DNA of 55,786 nucleotides, taken from the NCBI GenBank assembly GCA_014983025.1, contig JADCLP010000012.1, positions 1 to 55,786 of the forward strand. Direction: 5' to 3'. The DNA is from Erythrobacteraceae bacterium E2-1 Yellow Sea. Its GTDB lineage: Bacteria; Pseudomonadota; Alphaproteobacteria; Sphingomonadales; Sphingomonadaceae. The notes beneath the pieces were generated by a model. It worked only from the letters and a program-made list of their open reading frames with translations, did no database searches and had not been told where the DNA came from. This document shows, in pieces, positions 1 through 7,566 of the stretch (position 1 is the stretch's first letter; every line of letters begins with the position of its first letter). The translations under genes and the position numbers were made by a program.

Positions 1-77
1 TAAGCATTTCGCCAATGCTGCCTAATCCCCCAACTGGGTGACGCCGCGCGGCCGTGCCCCATGTTTGCAACAGAGCC
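1..77 (+). mobile_element. IS6-family element, right (tnp 3') end, truncated by contig edge
   Basis: The segment ends at 77 with GCAACAGAGCC, the inward copy of an IS6-family terminal repeat; read outward it starts GGCTCTGTTGCAAA, the terminal sequence known for IS6100-type elements. Just upstream lies the end of a transposase frame. The same 77 bases occur inverted at 55710-55786. Only the last part of the element is inside the window. Confidence 0.8.
2..25 (+). pseudogene. tnp: IS6-family transposase, last 7 codons only (partial at contig edge)
   Basis: Codons 2-25 read KHFANAA followed by TAA. The position, about 50 bases inside the IS terminal repeat, fits the C-terminus of an IS6-family DDE transposase (IS6100-like proteins end in a similar Ala-rich HHFAAAA-type tail, from family knowledge). 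The rest of the gene lies outside the window, so the partial state reflects the contig edge and need not be a real truncation. Confidence 0.6.
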
Positions 78-82
78 TTAAA

Positions 83-277
83 TCACAACCTCAAATCTGT
101 GCCATTGGTGCTGACGGCGGACAGTATCCAGTTTTGCCCGCCATGCGCAAACTTTGCAGCATTGATCTGGTCCGGAACGGTCAGTGCCTCCGTGATTCTG
201 AAAATGCTCGCGGGCTTACCCACTATGTTCCATAATAGTCTGTAGGCGTGCCTGTTTCCCTTTGCGCGTAACCCCGT
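83..277 (-). other. Stop-free remnant frame downstream of the integrase
   Basis: In the same reading frame as the integrase, after its TGA stop, a further 60-odd codons read through to a TGA at 83-85 with protein-like composition (for example FRITEALTVPDQINAAKF). There is no ATG; a GTG near 216 is possible. It may be the 3' remnant of a gene cut by rearrangement next to the IS, or chance. No function is assigned. Confidence 0.2.
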
Positions 278-1417
278 TCACTGATTGGCAAACCGCTTCG
301 CCAGCCTGGCGCTTGCACCGCTCTTCGCGGCAAGTTTGGCTCCGTATCGCATGACCGTGCGGGCATCGCGCCAACGATAGGCCTGCATGATCGCCGGCAG
401 AGCCTCGCCTGCCGAAAAATTGTCCTGCGCCACCCCGACCCGGATCGAGTGCGACGACACCGCCTTGAGCCAGCGGTCAAGCTCACCTTCGCTCATTTCG
501 CCGAGCAGGCCCTTCTCCCAGGCGCGGGCAATGAGGCGTTTGTATATAAGCGTGATGCTGTTGGCGTGGAGCCGCCCTGCCCCGATGCTCTCGATCGACC
601 CATCAAAATGCGTCGTCACCCGGCGGAGCAACGGCCCCTTGGCGATTGCGGCAGCATCGCGCCAGTGCGTGATCGCTGCCATCGTGGCAGGCGATAGATA
701 AGCCTCGGCGCCTGCCTGCTTGCGATCGGTCTTGCTCGAGGGAATGTGCAGGATCCCAGCCCCCTCCCCGTCCGGACCTTCGATATGCGCGACATCGATC
801 GCCACCAGTTCCGAGCGCCGCGCCGCGGTGTCATAGGCGATGCGGAGCAGCGCGGCATCGCGCAGACCCAGTTCGTCGCGGCGGCAGGCTTTCAAGAGGT
901 GCGCCAGACACACACCCGTAGCCGGGCTGTCGAGATCGGCAATGTCGCCCTTGAACCTTATGGCGCGGGCCTGCCGCTGGCGCACGCCGAGATGATTGCG
1001 CGCCGCCTTGCGCTCCAACCTGACCAGCGGGTCGGCGGTCGGATCGACAAGGCCCGCCATCCGGTAGGCCCACCCGACATGGACGAGGTAGCGCTCGATC
1101 GTTGCCATGGCGCGGACCTTTACCTCCGACGCATCGATCCCGGCCAGCGCGCGAATCCAGGCGGCGACAACGTCGGGCTGCGCTGAGCCAACAAGTACGC
1201 CGCGCTTGCGGCACCACGCGCCCCAAAGGGTGAGGTCCGAGCGGAATGCGCGCCTGGTATTGACCGACCAGCCCCGCATCGCTGCATCGAGCAGTGCCGC
1301 GTCGATGCGAATGCCGGGGCCGACCATGCTCTGGACATCGGCAACGAGATCAGCGGGGGCAGTACTCAGCGGAACGATCGCCTTCGATGAGCCAGGTCTG
1401 GAGGGATTATTCGGCAT
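278..1417 (-). CDS. Tyrosine recombinase / phage-type integrase
   Basis: A 379-aa site-specific recombinase. The catalytic set of the tyrosine recombinase family is visible: Arg in ARRSEL (about R200), the beta-hairpin Lys in SSKTD (about K229), HSIR (H323, R326), a Trp in YRWRD (W349) and the nucleophile in VMRY (Y358). An N-terminal SAM-like DNA-binding region (about residues 45-130) precedes the catalytic domain. It probably resolves plasmid multimers or integrates and excises DNA. It is transcribed away from the DUF1612 gene at 1535, and the 117-bp divergent region holds a strong inverted repeat. No partner att site was recognised. Confidence 0.9.
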   Translation of the reverse strand: MPNNPSRPGSSKAIVPLSTAPADLVADVQSMVGPGIRIDAALLDAAMRGWSVNTRRAFRSDLTLWGAWCRKRGVLVGSAQPDVVAAWIRALAGIDASEVKVRAMATIERYLVHVGWAYRMAGLVDPTADPLVRLERKAARNHLGVRQRQARAIRFKGDIADLDSPATGVCLAHLLKACRRDELGLRDAALLRIAYDTAARRSELVAIDVAHIEGPDGEGAGILHIPSSKTDRKQAGAEAYLSPATMAAITHWRDAAAIAKGPLLRRVTTHFDGSIESIGAGRLHANSITLIYKRLIARAWEKGLLGEMSEGELDRWLKAVSSHSIRVGVAQDNFSAGEALPAIMQAYRWRDARTVMRYGAKLAAKSGASARLAKRFANQ

Positions 1418-1455
1418 GGGCGCGACGATAACAGGGCCATTCTATAATGTATAGG

Positions 1456-1482
1456 GTGTTGATAAGCAGCCATTATCAACAC
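1456..1482. promoter_or_regulatory. Inverted repeat operator in the divergent integrase/DUF1612 promoter region
   Basis: GTGTTGATAA (1456-1465) and TTATCAACAC (1473-1482) form a perfect 10-bp inverted repeat with a 7-nt spacer, centred between two divergent genes. A second small dyad, CTATAatgTATAG, lies at 1442-1454. The half-site TTATCAAC recurs in the parDE promoter at 20319-20335. A likely operator, possibly for the HTH protein encoded at 1535. Confidence 0.55.
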
Positions 1483-1502
1483 TAGTACGTATAGTACATG
1501 GA

Positions 1503-1534
1503 CTGACAAACCCTGTTTAGTCTATAATCGGTGC
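1503..1534 (+). promoter_or_regulatory. Promoter for a probably leaderless mRNA of the DUF1612 gene
   Basis: A consensus TATAAT sits at 1523-1528 and the ATG of the next gene at 1535, six bases downstream, which is where transcription would start. No Shine-Dalgarno sequence is visible. A weak -35-like element (CTGACA, 1503-1508) has short spacing. This suggests leaderless initiation. Confidence 0.45.
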
Positions 1535-2569
1535 ATGAGCCGCCCGCCCCTGCCCCTCACCGCGCTGGCCTGGACGCCCGATCTTGCATCCGTGCTGGCC
1601 GAGGCGAGTGCCGCAATCGGTCGCCTCGATGCGCGGATTTGCGCGAGTTTCTGTGTGCCGGCATGGAATCTGCGAGCCAGCTGGATGGGTTATGCCCGCG
1701 CGCTTCAGCTGCAGAGATATGAAATCGAGGAAGTGGACATTATTTCGCGGGAATGCGGGCTCCAACTCGCCGGGCGCCCCCGTCTTGAAACCGCAGGCGA
1801 TCCGTTCTCCGCGCTGGAACCCTGGCGTATCCGGCTCGCCGAGAACGACGGACGCCACTGGCGCGAGGACCTGCCGTTCAGCTTCGATCCCCCGCAAGGC
1901 TGGGCCGAGGCCCCTGCTCTCGCCCGCGCGCTCGCTTTGCTCGACACATGGGCACGCGCCGACCGTACAATTGCGCCGTGGCTGGCGTTCCCGGTGGTTT
2001 TGTATCGCATGGGGATCACGGCAAGCGCCCTCCCCTGCCTGGTCGCCGGCGATGCGGGGCAGCGCTTCGCGCTCGATCCCCGCCCCGCCCTATTGAAGCG
2101 GCTCCTGAAACAGCTGCGCCGTTCGGCCGACGAGGGTCTCGTTCGGCTCGACCGGCTCGAGGACACCGTACAGCGCAGCGCCGCCGCGATCAGCGGCGAA
2201 CGTCGCCCCGGCAAGCTCGCCGATCTCGGGCGCGTCGCGCTAACGCGTCCTTGCCTCGCCGCACGCTCGCTGGCGCCTCTGCTCGATCTGACCATCTCGG
2301 GAGCGGGCAAGCTCCTCGAACGCGCCCGCACACTGGGAATTCTTGTCGAAGTGTCCGGTCGCGGTACCTGGCGCAGCTATGTCACCCCCGACATTGCGGT
2401 GTCGCTGGGCCTTGCCCCTCCCCCGCGCGGGAGGCCCCGCCTGCCGCCGGCGCCCTCCCCTGCCCTCGATTCGGTGCTCGCCGCGTTCGATGCCGAAATG
2501 GCCGATTTTGATGCCAGAGTTGGGCCCGTCGGCGCCGGGCAAACATCGGGGACGGAGAATATTGCCTGA
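1535..2569 (+). CDS. DUF1612 / helix-turn-helix plasmid protein (RHE_PE00001-like)
   Basis: A 344-aa protein that I place in the DUF1612 plus HTH_13 family common on rhizobial and sphingomonad plasmids. The N-terminal two thirds are the DUF1612 region, with many Leu/Arg/Trp. The C-terminal HTH follows at about residues 240-295 (LTRPCLAARSLAPLLDLTIS, then KLLERARTLGILVE and a GRGTWRSYV wing). The tail is Pro/Arg-rich. Its cellular role is not established; the HTH and the palindrome upstream suggest a DNA-binding, perhaps autoregulating, protein. The ATG at 1535 is chosen because it follows TATAAT by six bases. Confidence 0.7.
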   Translation: MSRPPLPLTALAWTPDLASVLAEASAAIGRLDARICASFCVPAWNLRASWMGYARALQLQRYEIEEVDIISRECGLQLAGRPRLETAGDPFSALEPWRIRLAENDGRHWREDLPFSFDPPQGWAEAPALARALALLDTWARADRTIAPWLAFPVVLYRMGITASALPCLVAGDAGQRFALDPRPALLKRLLKQLRRSADEGLVRLDRLEDTVQRSAAAISGERRPGKLADLGRVALTRPCLAARSLAPLLDLTISGAGKLLERARTLGILVEVSGRGTWRSYVTPDIAVSLGLAPPPRGRPRLPPAPSPALDSVLAAFDAEMADFDARVGPVGAGQTSGTENIA

Positions 2570-2573
2570 TGCG

Positions 2574-2867
2574 TCAGGCGGCCGATAGCGTCACTTGCCT
2601 GTAGGCAACACCTATCCGTTTCCTGGCGCTGGCGCGACGGCGCAGAAGCTGCCGGACGAAGCGCTCTGCCTCCGCCTGTTCGGAGAATGAGACCGCGCGA
2701 TGCTGGCCGCGCGTCCCGATCCGTCCCCAGGCGAACTCGACAAGGGTGGCGCCGAACAAGTCGCGGCTCGTGGAGATCGTATAGCGCCGCGCGATGTTGC
2801 GCGTGCCATCCACCGCCTCCATCCAGATGAACCGATCGTTTTGCTGCGCGCCCATGACGCATGGCAT
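2574..2867 (-). CDS. WGR-domain protein
   Basis: A 97-aa protein that is essentially one WGR domain. WGRIGTRGQ is the family signature, followed by SFSEQAEAERFVRQLLRRR and a basic C-terminus. WGR domains bind nucleic acids and occur in PARPs and in many small bacterial proteins of unknown role. The gene faces the DUF1612 gene tail to tail with a 4-bp gap. An internal Met (codon 5, 2855) is an equally good start; no clear ribosome site separates the two. Confidence 0.75.
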   Translation of the reverse strand: MPCVMGAQQNDRFIWMEAVDGTRNIARRYTISTSRDLFGATLVEFAWGRIGTRGQHRAVSFSEQAEAERFVRQLLRRRASARKRIGVAYRQVTLSAA

Positions 2868-2984
2868 GAGTCACAAGGCCCACATGCGTCCAACGGGAAT
2901 TTTGAATCACTGCGGGGTCAGTGATTCACGGAAGCGATTGATCGCGAAGTTGGCCGTGTGGCCACCCCCAAAAGGTCAGGGTTC

Positions 2985-3000
2985 GTTCCCGGTTGGGAAC
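2985..3000. promoter_or_regulatory. parS: parS-like palindrome
   Basis: GTTCCCGGTTGGGAAC matches the RepABC-type parS pattern GTTNNCNGCNGNNAAC at all fixed positions except one (T for C at position 9). It lies 470 bases upstream of parA. A RepB/ParB-family protein is encoded at 4655. Assignment as the partition site is an inference. Confidence 0.5.
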
Positions 3001-3393
3001 CACTCGAGCTGGAATGGGAAATGTTCGTGAGGCACCTCACGCAGGCCCGTGAAATGCCGGAATCGAACAATTTTTTCGTAAGACTTTGTAAAGACGTGAT
3101 GAATTTAGCTCCGCCGCAAAGAGCCCCTACAGCCACGAAACCGGGCATCCATAAGGTTTTGGTCCTCACGTGCCCCAAACACGCTCAGCGGGCTTCTGAG
3201 AGCAAATTTCGGCCGCGAAGACCATTTCGACGTCTTAATGCGACTGGATTGGACTCCTGACGCGCCACTAATTTGTGATTGATATTGCCTAAGACCCGAA
3301 GTTCGCGAGTCCAGGATCAAATCTGACAGCGGTTGCTGTTTGATAGGGATTGCGCGCGGAGATTGGCCATTGAGAACAAGATAATCGTCAGGT

Positions 3394-3424
3394 TTGACAT
3401 ATAGCGCAATTTCTGCGCATTGAT
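3394..3424 (+). promoter_or_regulatory. Possible parA promoter
   Basis: TTGACA at 3394-3399 is a perfect -35 hexamer; a weak -10 (CATTGA) lies about 17 bases further. The TGCGCA/GCGCA motifs overlapping it could be operator half-sites for ParA or ParB. Confidence 0.35.
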
Positions 3425-3470
3425 TCCAAACCGGATTGCATGCAGCAGATTCGCACGGAACCGACTGGCT

Positions 3471-4658
3471 ATGTCTTACACGATCAACACGCTCCGCATG
3501 ATTTCGCATTCGTGCGAACAAATGCGTGATCGAGTCAAGGCAATCGAGTTTGCGCCAGATGGTGCGAAGAACCTCGATCTGACCTTTGGGCCAGGCATTG
3601 CGGCCGAACTTATTGGTCGTACGCCTGAGGCACTCGCCAAGGCTGAGAAGGAAGGCCGTCTTCCCAATCCCAAGCAACAGGCCAATGGTCGACGGTTCTA
3701 TACGCTTGAGGATCTCACTGACATTCGCGAGGCCCTGAACATCCATGTAGGAAAGGCGGCCGACGAGGACGCCGTTATTATCGCCAATTCCAACTTCAAA
3801 GGCGGCGTCGGCAAAAGCACGATTACCAAACATTTCGCCGACTATCTCGGCTTGCGCGGTTACAAAGTGCTTGTCGTCGATTGTGATCCGCAAGCCTCAA
3901 CGACCACAATGTTCGATATCAAGCCTGAAACGCTGATGGATACCGAACAGACGCTCGGAGACTATCTCTCGCCCCGCAGCACTTTTGAAGACCTGCGCCT
4001 CGCGATTTACGACACCGCCTGGCCAACGATCAAAATCATTCCATCAAGTCTAGGCCTTCAGGATGCCGAATGGGATTTGACGGCAACTCTCCAAGAAGGC
4101 GGTCAGGCCGTCCGAGAAAGCCTCCAGCGTCTGCGCATCGGTCTGTCCGGCCTGAGCAAGGAATTCGACGTCATCATTCTCGATCCGCCGCCAGCTATGG
4201 GATTTTTGGGGCTCAATGTGATGGCGGCAGCAACGGGTCTGCTCATTCCCGTTCCCGCACGGCAGCTCGATTACCTCTCAACGATCCATTTCATGGATAC
4301 CGTCGCTGACAATATCGAGATACTCGAAAAGAATGGCACTCCGGTTGATTACGGCTTCATCCGCATCGTCTGCTCAGCTTTTTCACCCGGGAAACCGGGT
4401 GAAGCTGACATGTGGAAGATGATGCAGGCCACTTACGCCAATTCCCTCCTCACACAGCCGATCCTGGCCTCAGAGGAAATCAAGAACGCAACTCAGGCAT
4501 TCCGTTCGATCTATGAAAGCAAACCCTCCGCCTCACATGCAACCTATCAACGTTGCCGGACCAACCTCGACGAAGTGTTCGGCGAAGTGGTTCAATTGAT
4601 CCGCCAGCAATGGCCATCTACCAGCATGGCGGGTCGTAGCGCGAGTATTGCAGCATGA
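3471..4658 (+). CDS. parA: ParA/RepA-family plasmid partition ATPase
   Basis: A 395-aa type Ia-like ParA ATPase. The N-terminal region carries a MerR-like DNA-binding segment (GPGIAAELIGRTPEALAKAE, then NGRRFYTLEDL). The deviant Walker A KGGVGKST follows at about 110-117, then VVDCDPQAS and the Walker B region FDVIILDPPPA. It binds ATP and moves plasmid copies together with ParB; the N-terminal domain suggests it also represses its own promoter. The stop overlaps the parB start (ATGA). ATG 3471 is preferred over an upstream ATG at 3420 because family members begin close to this point; ATG 3498 is also possible. Confidence 0.9.
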   Translation: MSYTINTLRMISHSCEQMRDRVKAIEFAPDGAKNLDLTFGPGIAAELIGRTPEALAKAEKEGRLPNPKQQANGRRFYTLEDLTDIREALNIHVGKAADEDAVIIANSNFKGGVGKSTITKHFADYLGLRGYKVLVVDCDPQASTTTMFDIKPETLMDTEQTLGDYLSPRSTFEDLRLAIYDTAWPTIKIIPSSLGLQDAEWDLTATLQEGGQAVRESLQRLRIGLSGLSKEFDVIILDPPPAMGFLGLNVMAAATGLLIPVPARQLDYLSTIHFMDTVADNIEILEKNGTPVDYGFIRIVCSAFSPGKPGEADMWKMMQATYANSLLTQPILASEEIKNATQAFRSIYESKPSASHATYQRCRTNLDEVFGEVVQLIRQQWPSTSMAGRSASIAA

Positions 4659-5650
4659 GCCGGCGCTCGGTGATCAGCGAGGCTTTGGCCTCAAACCCGG
4701 AGGAGCGCGCCCCCGAGGAAGCGTCAGCGCCTCGCCAGACGTTTACTAACAAGCGGCTCGAAGCATTTGGCGAAGCCGCGCGGCTTGTGAAGCGACCAAC
4801 CATTCGCCTGAAGCCTTCTGAATGCTCGATTTGGCCTGGCAATGCGCGCGACTATGACCTTCTCACTGAAGATCGCGTTCGCAGCCTCATTGACTCTATC
4901 CAATCGGAAAATGGGAATCGCGTGCCCGCCGTGGTGCGCAGAACGCCCAATGCCCCCCTGCCCTACGAACTGATTACCGGCACGCGCCGTCACTGGGCGA
5001 TCGCTTGGCTCAATGCGAATCATTACCCGGACATCGACCTTGTCGCGATCATCGAGGACATTGACGATGAGGCGGCGTTCCGCCTTGCCGATATCGAAAA
5101 TCGCGAACGCGAGGATATCTCCGACCTTGAACGGGGGCAGAACTACAAGGCGGCTGTGGATGCCTATTATGGGGGCGTCCAGAGCCGCATGGCCGAGCGC
5201 GTAAAGCTCTCGAAAACCATGCTCGCTCGCTATGTCGGGCTGACCGATCTTCCCGATATCGTCATCAGCGCGTTCGCCTCGCCAATGGATCTCCAGGTTC
5301 GTCACGGCGACAAGCTGCTACCGCTGGTGCGTCAGGCCGCGCTTCGTCCGAAACTCGAGGACGCCGCCAAGATGATCGCGGCTGAGCAAAGCTTTCGGCA
5401 GTCTGGGGACGAGGAGCCGATCAGCGGAAGCGAGGTCGTAGCAAGGCTCATCAAGTCGACTACCGCGCCACGTCAAGGGCGAGCGCAGAAGGCGTTGATT
5501 GAAGTCGCCGGCAAGGCAATCGGACAGATCGACAAGGACCGCGCTCGCGGACTCACAATCACCATAAACCCGACCGACCAGTCGCCCGACGCAATTCTGG
5601 AAGCTCTTCGGCCCCTCATCGCAAATGCAAAGATTCTCAATAAGGGATAG
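4655..5650 (+). CDS. parB: ParB/RepB-family partition protein
   Basis: A 331-aa centromere-binding protein. The ParB N-terminal nuclease-like/CTPase region has TGTRRHWA, a variant of the GERRxRA box, followed by IENREREDISDLERG (the ENxxRxDLsplE box). The HTH region is around LSKTMLARYVGLTDLPD. It should load on parS and stimulate ParA. It is translationally coupled to parA by a 4-bp overlap, and the replication gene follows. This order resembles repABC layouts, but the initiator is of the RPA type, not RepC. Confidence 0.88.
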   Translation: MSRRSVISEALASNPEERAPEEASAPRQTFTNKRLEAFGEAARLVKRPTIRLKPSECSIWPGNARDYDLLTEDRVRSLIDSIQSENGNRVPAVVRRTPNAPLPYELITGTRRHWAIAWLNANHYPDIDLVAIIEDIDDEAAFRLADIENREREDISDLERGQNYKAAVDAYYGGVQSRMAERVKLSKTMLARYVGLTDLPDIVISAFASPMDLQVRHGDKLLPLVRQAALRPKLEDAAKMIAAEQSFRQSGDEEPISGSEVVARLIKSTTAPRQGRAQKALIEVAGKAIGQIDKDRARGLTITINPTDQSPDAILEALRPLIANAKILNKG

Positions 5651-5683
5651 CGGTGAGTGTTGGGAGCCGCCTTGATTTTGCAA

Positions 5684-5746
5684 CTCTGAAAATGAGGATT
5701 TTTCGCTGTAATTTCAGAGACATTTGTCACTTTTCCCACGCGTGGG
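5684..5746. promoter_or_regulatory. Dyads between parB and repA
   Basis: CTCTGAAA (5684-5691) pairs with TTTCAGAG (5712-5719), and CCCACGCGTGGG (5735-5746) is a perfect 12-bp palindrome, 29 bases before the repA start. They could be operators, a replication-control hairpin or a counter-transcribed RNA site, as is known between repB and repC of repABC plasmids. No terminator for an antisense RNA is evident. Confidence 0.4.
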
Positions 5747-5774
5747 CCAAAGCCTTGCACGACAGGATTGCTCG

Positions 5775-7103
5775 ATGAGCCGAGCACCCCGAACCCAAAT
5801 GCAGAATGGCAAGCGCGTCCAGTTTGAGATGTTCTTTACGCTGCCCGATTTCAGCGACATCTCGCTCCGCGACTACCAGGAGACGATGCAGCGCCCCTTC
5901 TTCAGCCTCTCGAAGAAGAAGCGCCTGAAGCCGATCGAATATGTCAGTCCCGACAAGTCCGTCACCGTACATGTATCTCCCAACCCGGCCTATGGCATGG
6001 CGACGATTTGGGACGCGGACATCATGATTTATCTTGCCTCGCACCTCAACGAGCTGCGCGAGCGCGGAACCAACGACCTGTCACCGACTATCCGTTTGCA
6101 GCCTGGCGATCTCCTAAAGCGTATCTGCTGGGGAGTTAGTGGTCGCGCCTATGAGCGCCTGATCCAAGCCCTCGATCGCCTTCAGGCCACAACGATCAAA
6201 ACCAACATTCGCGCCAATGCCAAGTCGCGCGAAACGACGTTTTCCTGGATAGACAGCTACACTCACCTTGTCGATGAACGCACGCAACGATCTCTCGGCA
6301 TGGAGATCACTTTGTCAAAATGGTTCTTCGACGGGATCATGGACCAGCGCAATATCCTCGCTATCTCTCCGCTCTACTTCGAGATCACGAGCGGACTCGG
6401 AAAGTGGCTCTACCGTGCTGGTCGTAAACATGCCGGAGGCAATGGGCCTGATGGGTTCACAATCGGCTTCGAAACACTGCACCAGAAAAGTGGTAGCGAG
6501 AGCTCCCTCCCCTCCTTCAAGAACAAGATCGTCGAACTGGCTCGCGCAAATAATCTCCCTGATATCAGTCTCGAAGTGATCGATGCCGAAAGCCCGCGGC
6601 CCAAGCTCAAGATTGTCATGCGCCGACACTTGGAGGATGCTGCTCAACAAGCACGTCAAACCTCAACGTCCACCAAGGCATCCTCGGCAGCGCCCCCCTC
6701 CCCGCCCCCTACACCAAAGAAACCGGAAGCCTCGCAACAGGCACTTTCCGAGGGCGACTTGATCGATCCAAGCGCTGCTCGCGAGCTGATCGCATCGCTG
6801 ACAGCCAGTTTGTCGTGTGCCGATGCCCCGGCATCAAATGACCCTCACGATCCAGCCTATGCCACAATCACCGAAAGCGCCCCCCGTCGTGACTTCACCA
6901 AAGCGGAACGCGTGTTGGATCCCGAAATCTATCGGGCCATCAAGGCTGAATGCCCTGGGTGGGACCTTGATGTGTTGATGCAGCAGTTCAACGCCTTCCT
7001 GAACGCCAATCCGCACGAGCTTCCGCGCAACTATTCCAAGCGCTTCTATGGCTTCATGAAAAAGCACCACGAGCGCAACAGGCATCAGCTTCGCGGCATA
7101 TGA
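5775..7103 (+). CDS. repA: Replication initiator protein A (RPA family)
   Basis: A 442-aa plasmid replication initiator of the RPA family (Pfam Replication initiator protein A), typical of alphaproteobacterial plasmids. Family stretches include FEMFFTLPDFSDISLRDYQE near the N-terminus, the NPAYGMATIWDADIMIYLAS block, and GDLLKRICWGVSGRAYERL. A winged-helix DNA-binding core is followed by a Pro/Ala-rich linker (about 300-350) and a C-terminal segment. It should bind the iterons just downstream (7158-7665). ATG 5775 starts the conserved part; an upstream ATG at 5724 would add 17 unrelated residues and overlap the palindrome. Confidence 0.9.
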   Translation: MSRAPRTQMQNGKRVQFEMFFTLPDFSDISLRDYQETMQRPFFSLSKKKRLKPIEYVSPDKSVTVHVSPNPAYGMATIWDADIMIYLASHLNELRERGTNDLSPTIRLQPGDLLKRICWGVSGRAYERLIQALDRLQATTIKTNIRANAKSRETTFSWIDSYTHLVDERTQRSLGMEITLSKWFFDGIMDQRNILAISPLYFEITSGLGKWLYRAGRKHAGGNGPDGFTIGFETLHQKSGSESSLPSFKNKIVELARANNLPDISLEVIDAESPRPKLKIVMRRHLEDAAQQARQTSTSTKASSAAPPSPPPTPKKPEASQQALSEGDLIDPSAARELIASLTASLSCADAPASNDPHDPAYATITESAPRRDFTKAERVLDPEIYRAIKAECPGWDLDVLMQQFNAFLNANPHELPRNYSKRFYGFMKKHHERNRHQLRGI

Positions 7104-7496
7104 TCGTATGACCGGCAGCCCCAATCGGCGGCCGCGTTTACCCCTGTGGCAGTGTTTCGACGTGTTTTCAGGAATCTCCCCTGCGGCCGCGTGCAGCGCG
7201 CCTTACAGCCGGATTTCCGTCACCTGTGAGTGTTGAACTCTCGATACGGTCGGCCCTCACCGATTCTAAAAACACGTTCTTCCCGATAAGCGAAATCCGC
7301 GGAGTTTGGCCGAATTTGGTCCGACATGACGTTACCATCAGTGTGTGGGGTCACTGACCTGCGCACGCTTTGCCCTCTGAATATCGAAAACATCGACATC
7401 GACATTCCCGAAAACACGTTTCCACCAGACGCATCATTCCTGAAAACACGTCGAACGACCGCATGGCATTCATGCCCTCGGGTCAAAAACGACTCA

Positions 7497-7521
7497 TTTT
7501 GGCCCTCGCCTAGGGCCAAAA
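7497..7521. repeat. Perfect inverted repeat in the origin
   Basis: TTTTGGCCCT (7497-7506) and AGGGCCAAAA (7512-7521) pair with a 5-nt loop. It lacks a following T tract, so it is more likely an origin hairpin or protein site than a terminator. Confidence 0.6.
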
Positions 7522-7557
7522 CCCTTCGCCAAGATCACGATAGGTTGGCCTCCAGGG

Positions 7558-7566
7558 TTATCCACA
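7558..7566 (+). promoter_or_regulatory. DnaA box
   Basis: TTATCCACA is identical to the consensus DnaA box and lies between the inverted and the direct iteron clusters. A related TGTCCACA occurs at 7666-7673. Confidence 0.7.

Larger units (their letters stand above)
2868..3470. other. Non-coding region upstream of parA with clustered inverted repeats (candidate centromere/control region)
   Basis: About 600 bases without a convincing gene. Three perfect dyads lie in a row: TGAATCACTG/CAGTGATTCA (2903-2928), GTTCCCGGTTGGGAAC (2985-3000) and GTGAGGcaCCTCAC (3027-3040). Further down a TTGACA box (3394) precedes parA. The frame on the minus strand at 3105-3893 is antisense to parA and is not credible. 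Confidence 0.55.

Noticed and set aside
1..77. Hairpin telomere of a linear plasmid
   Set aside because: The terminal inverted repeats match an IS6-family end with a transposase C-terminus, which explains them without a telomere.
3105..3893. 262-aa minus-strand frame overlapping parA
   Set aside because: Antisense to the ParA coding sequence, including the P-loop codons; no ribosome site and no family-like motif.
7497..7521. Rho-independent terminator
   Set aside because: The stem is perfect but lacks a T tract on either strand after the stem and lies inside the origin, so it is listed only as an inverted repeat.
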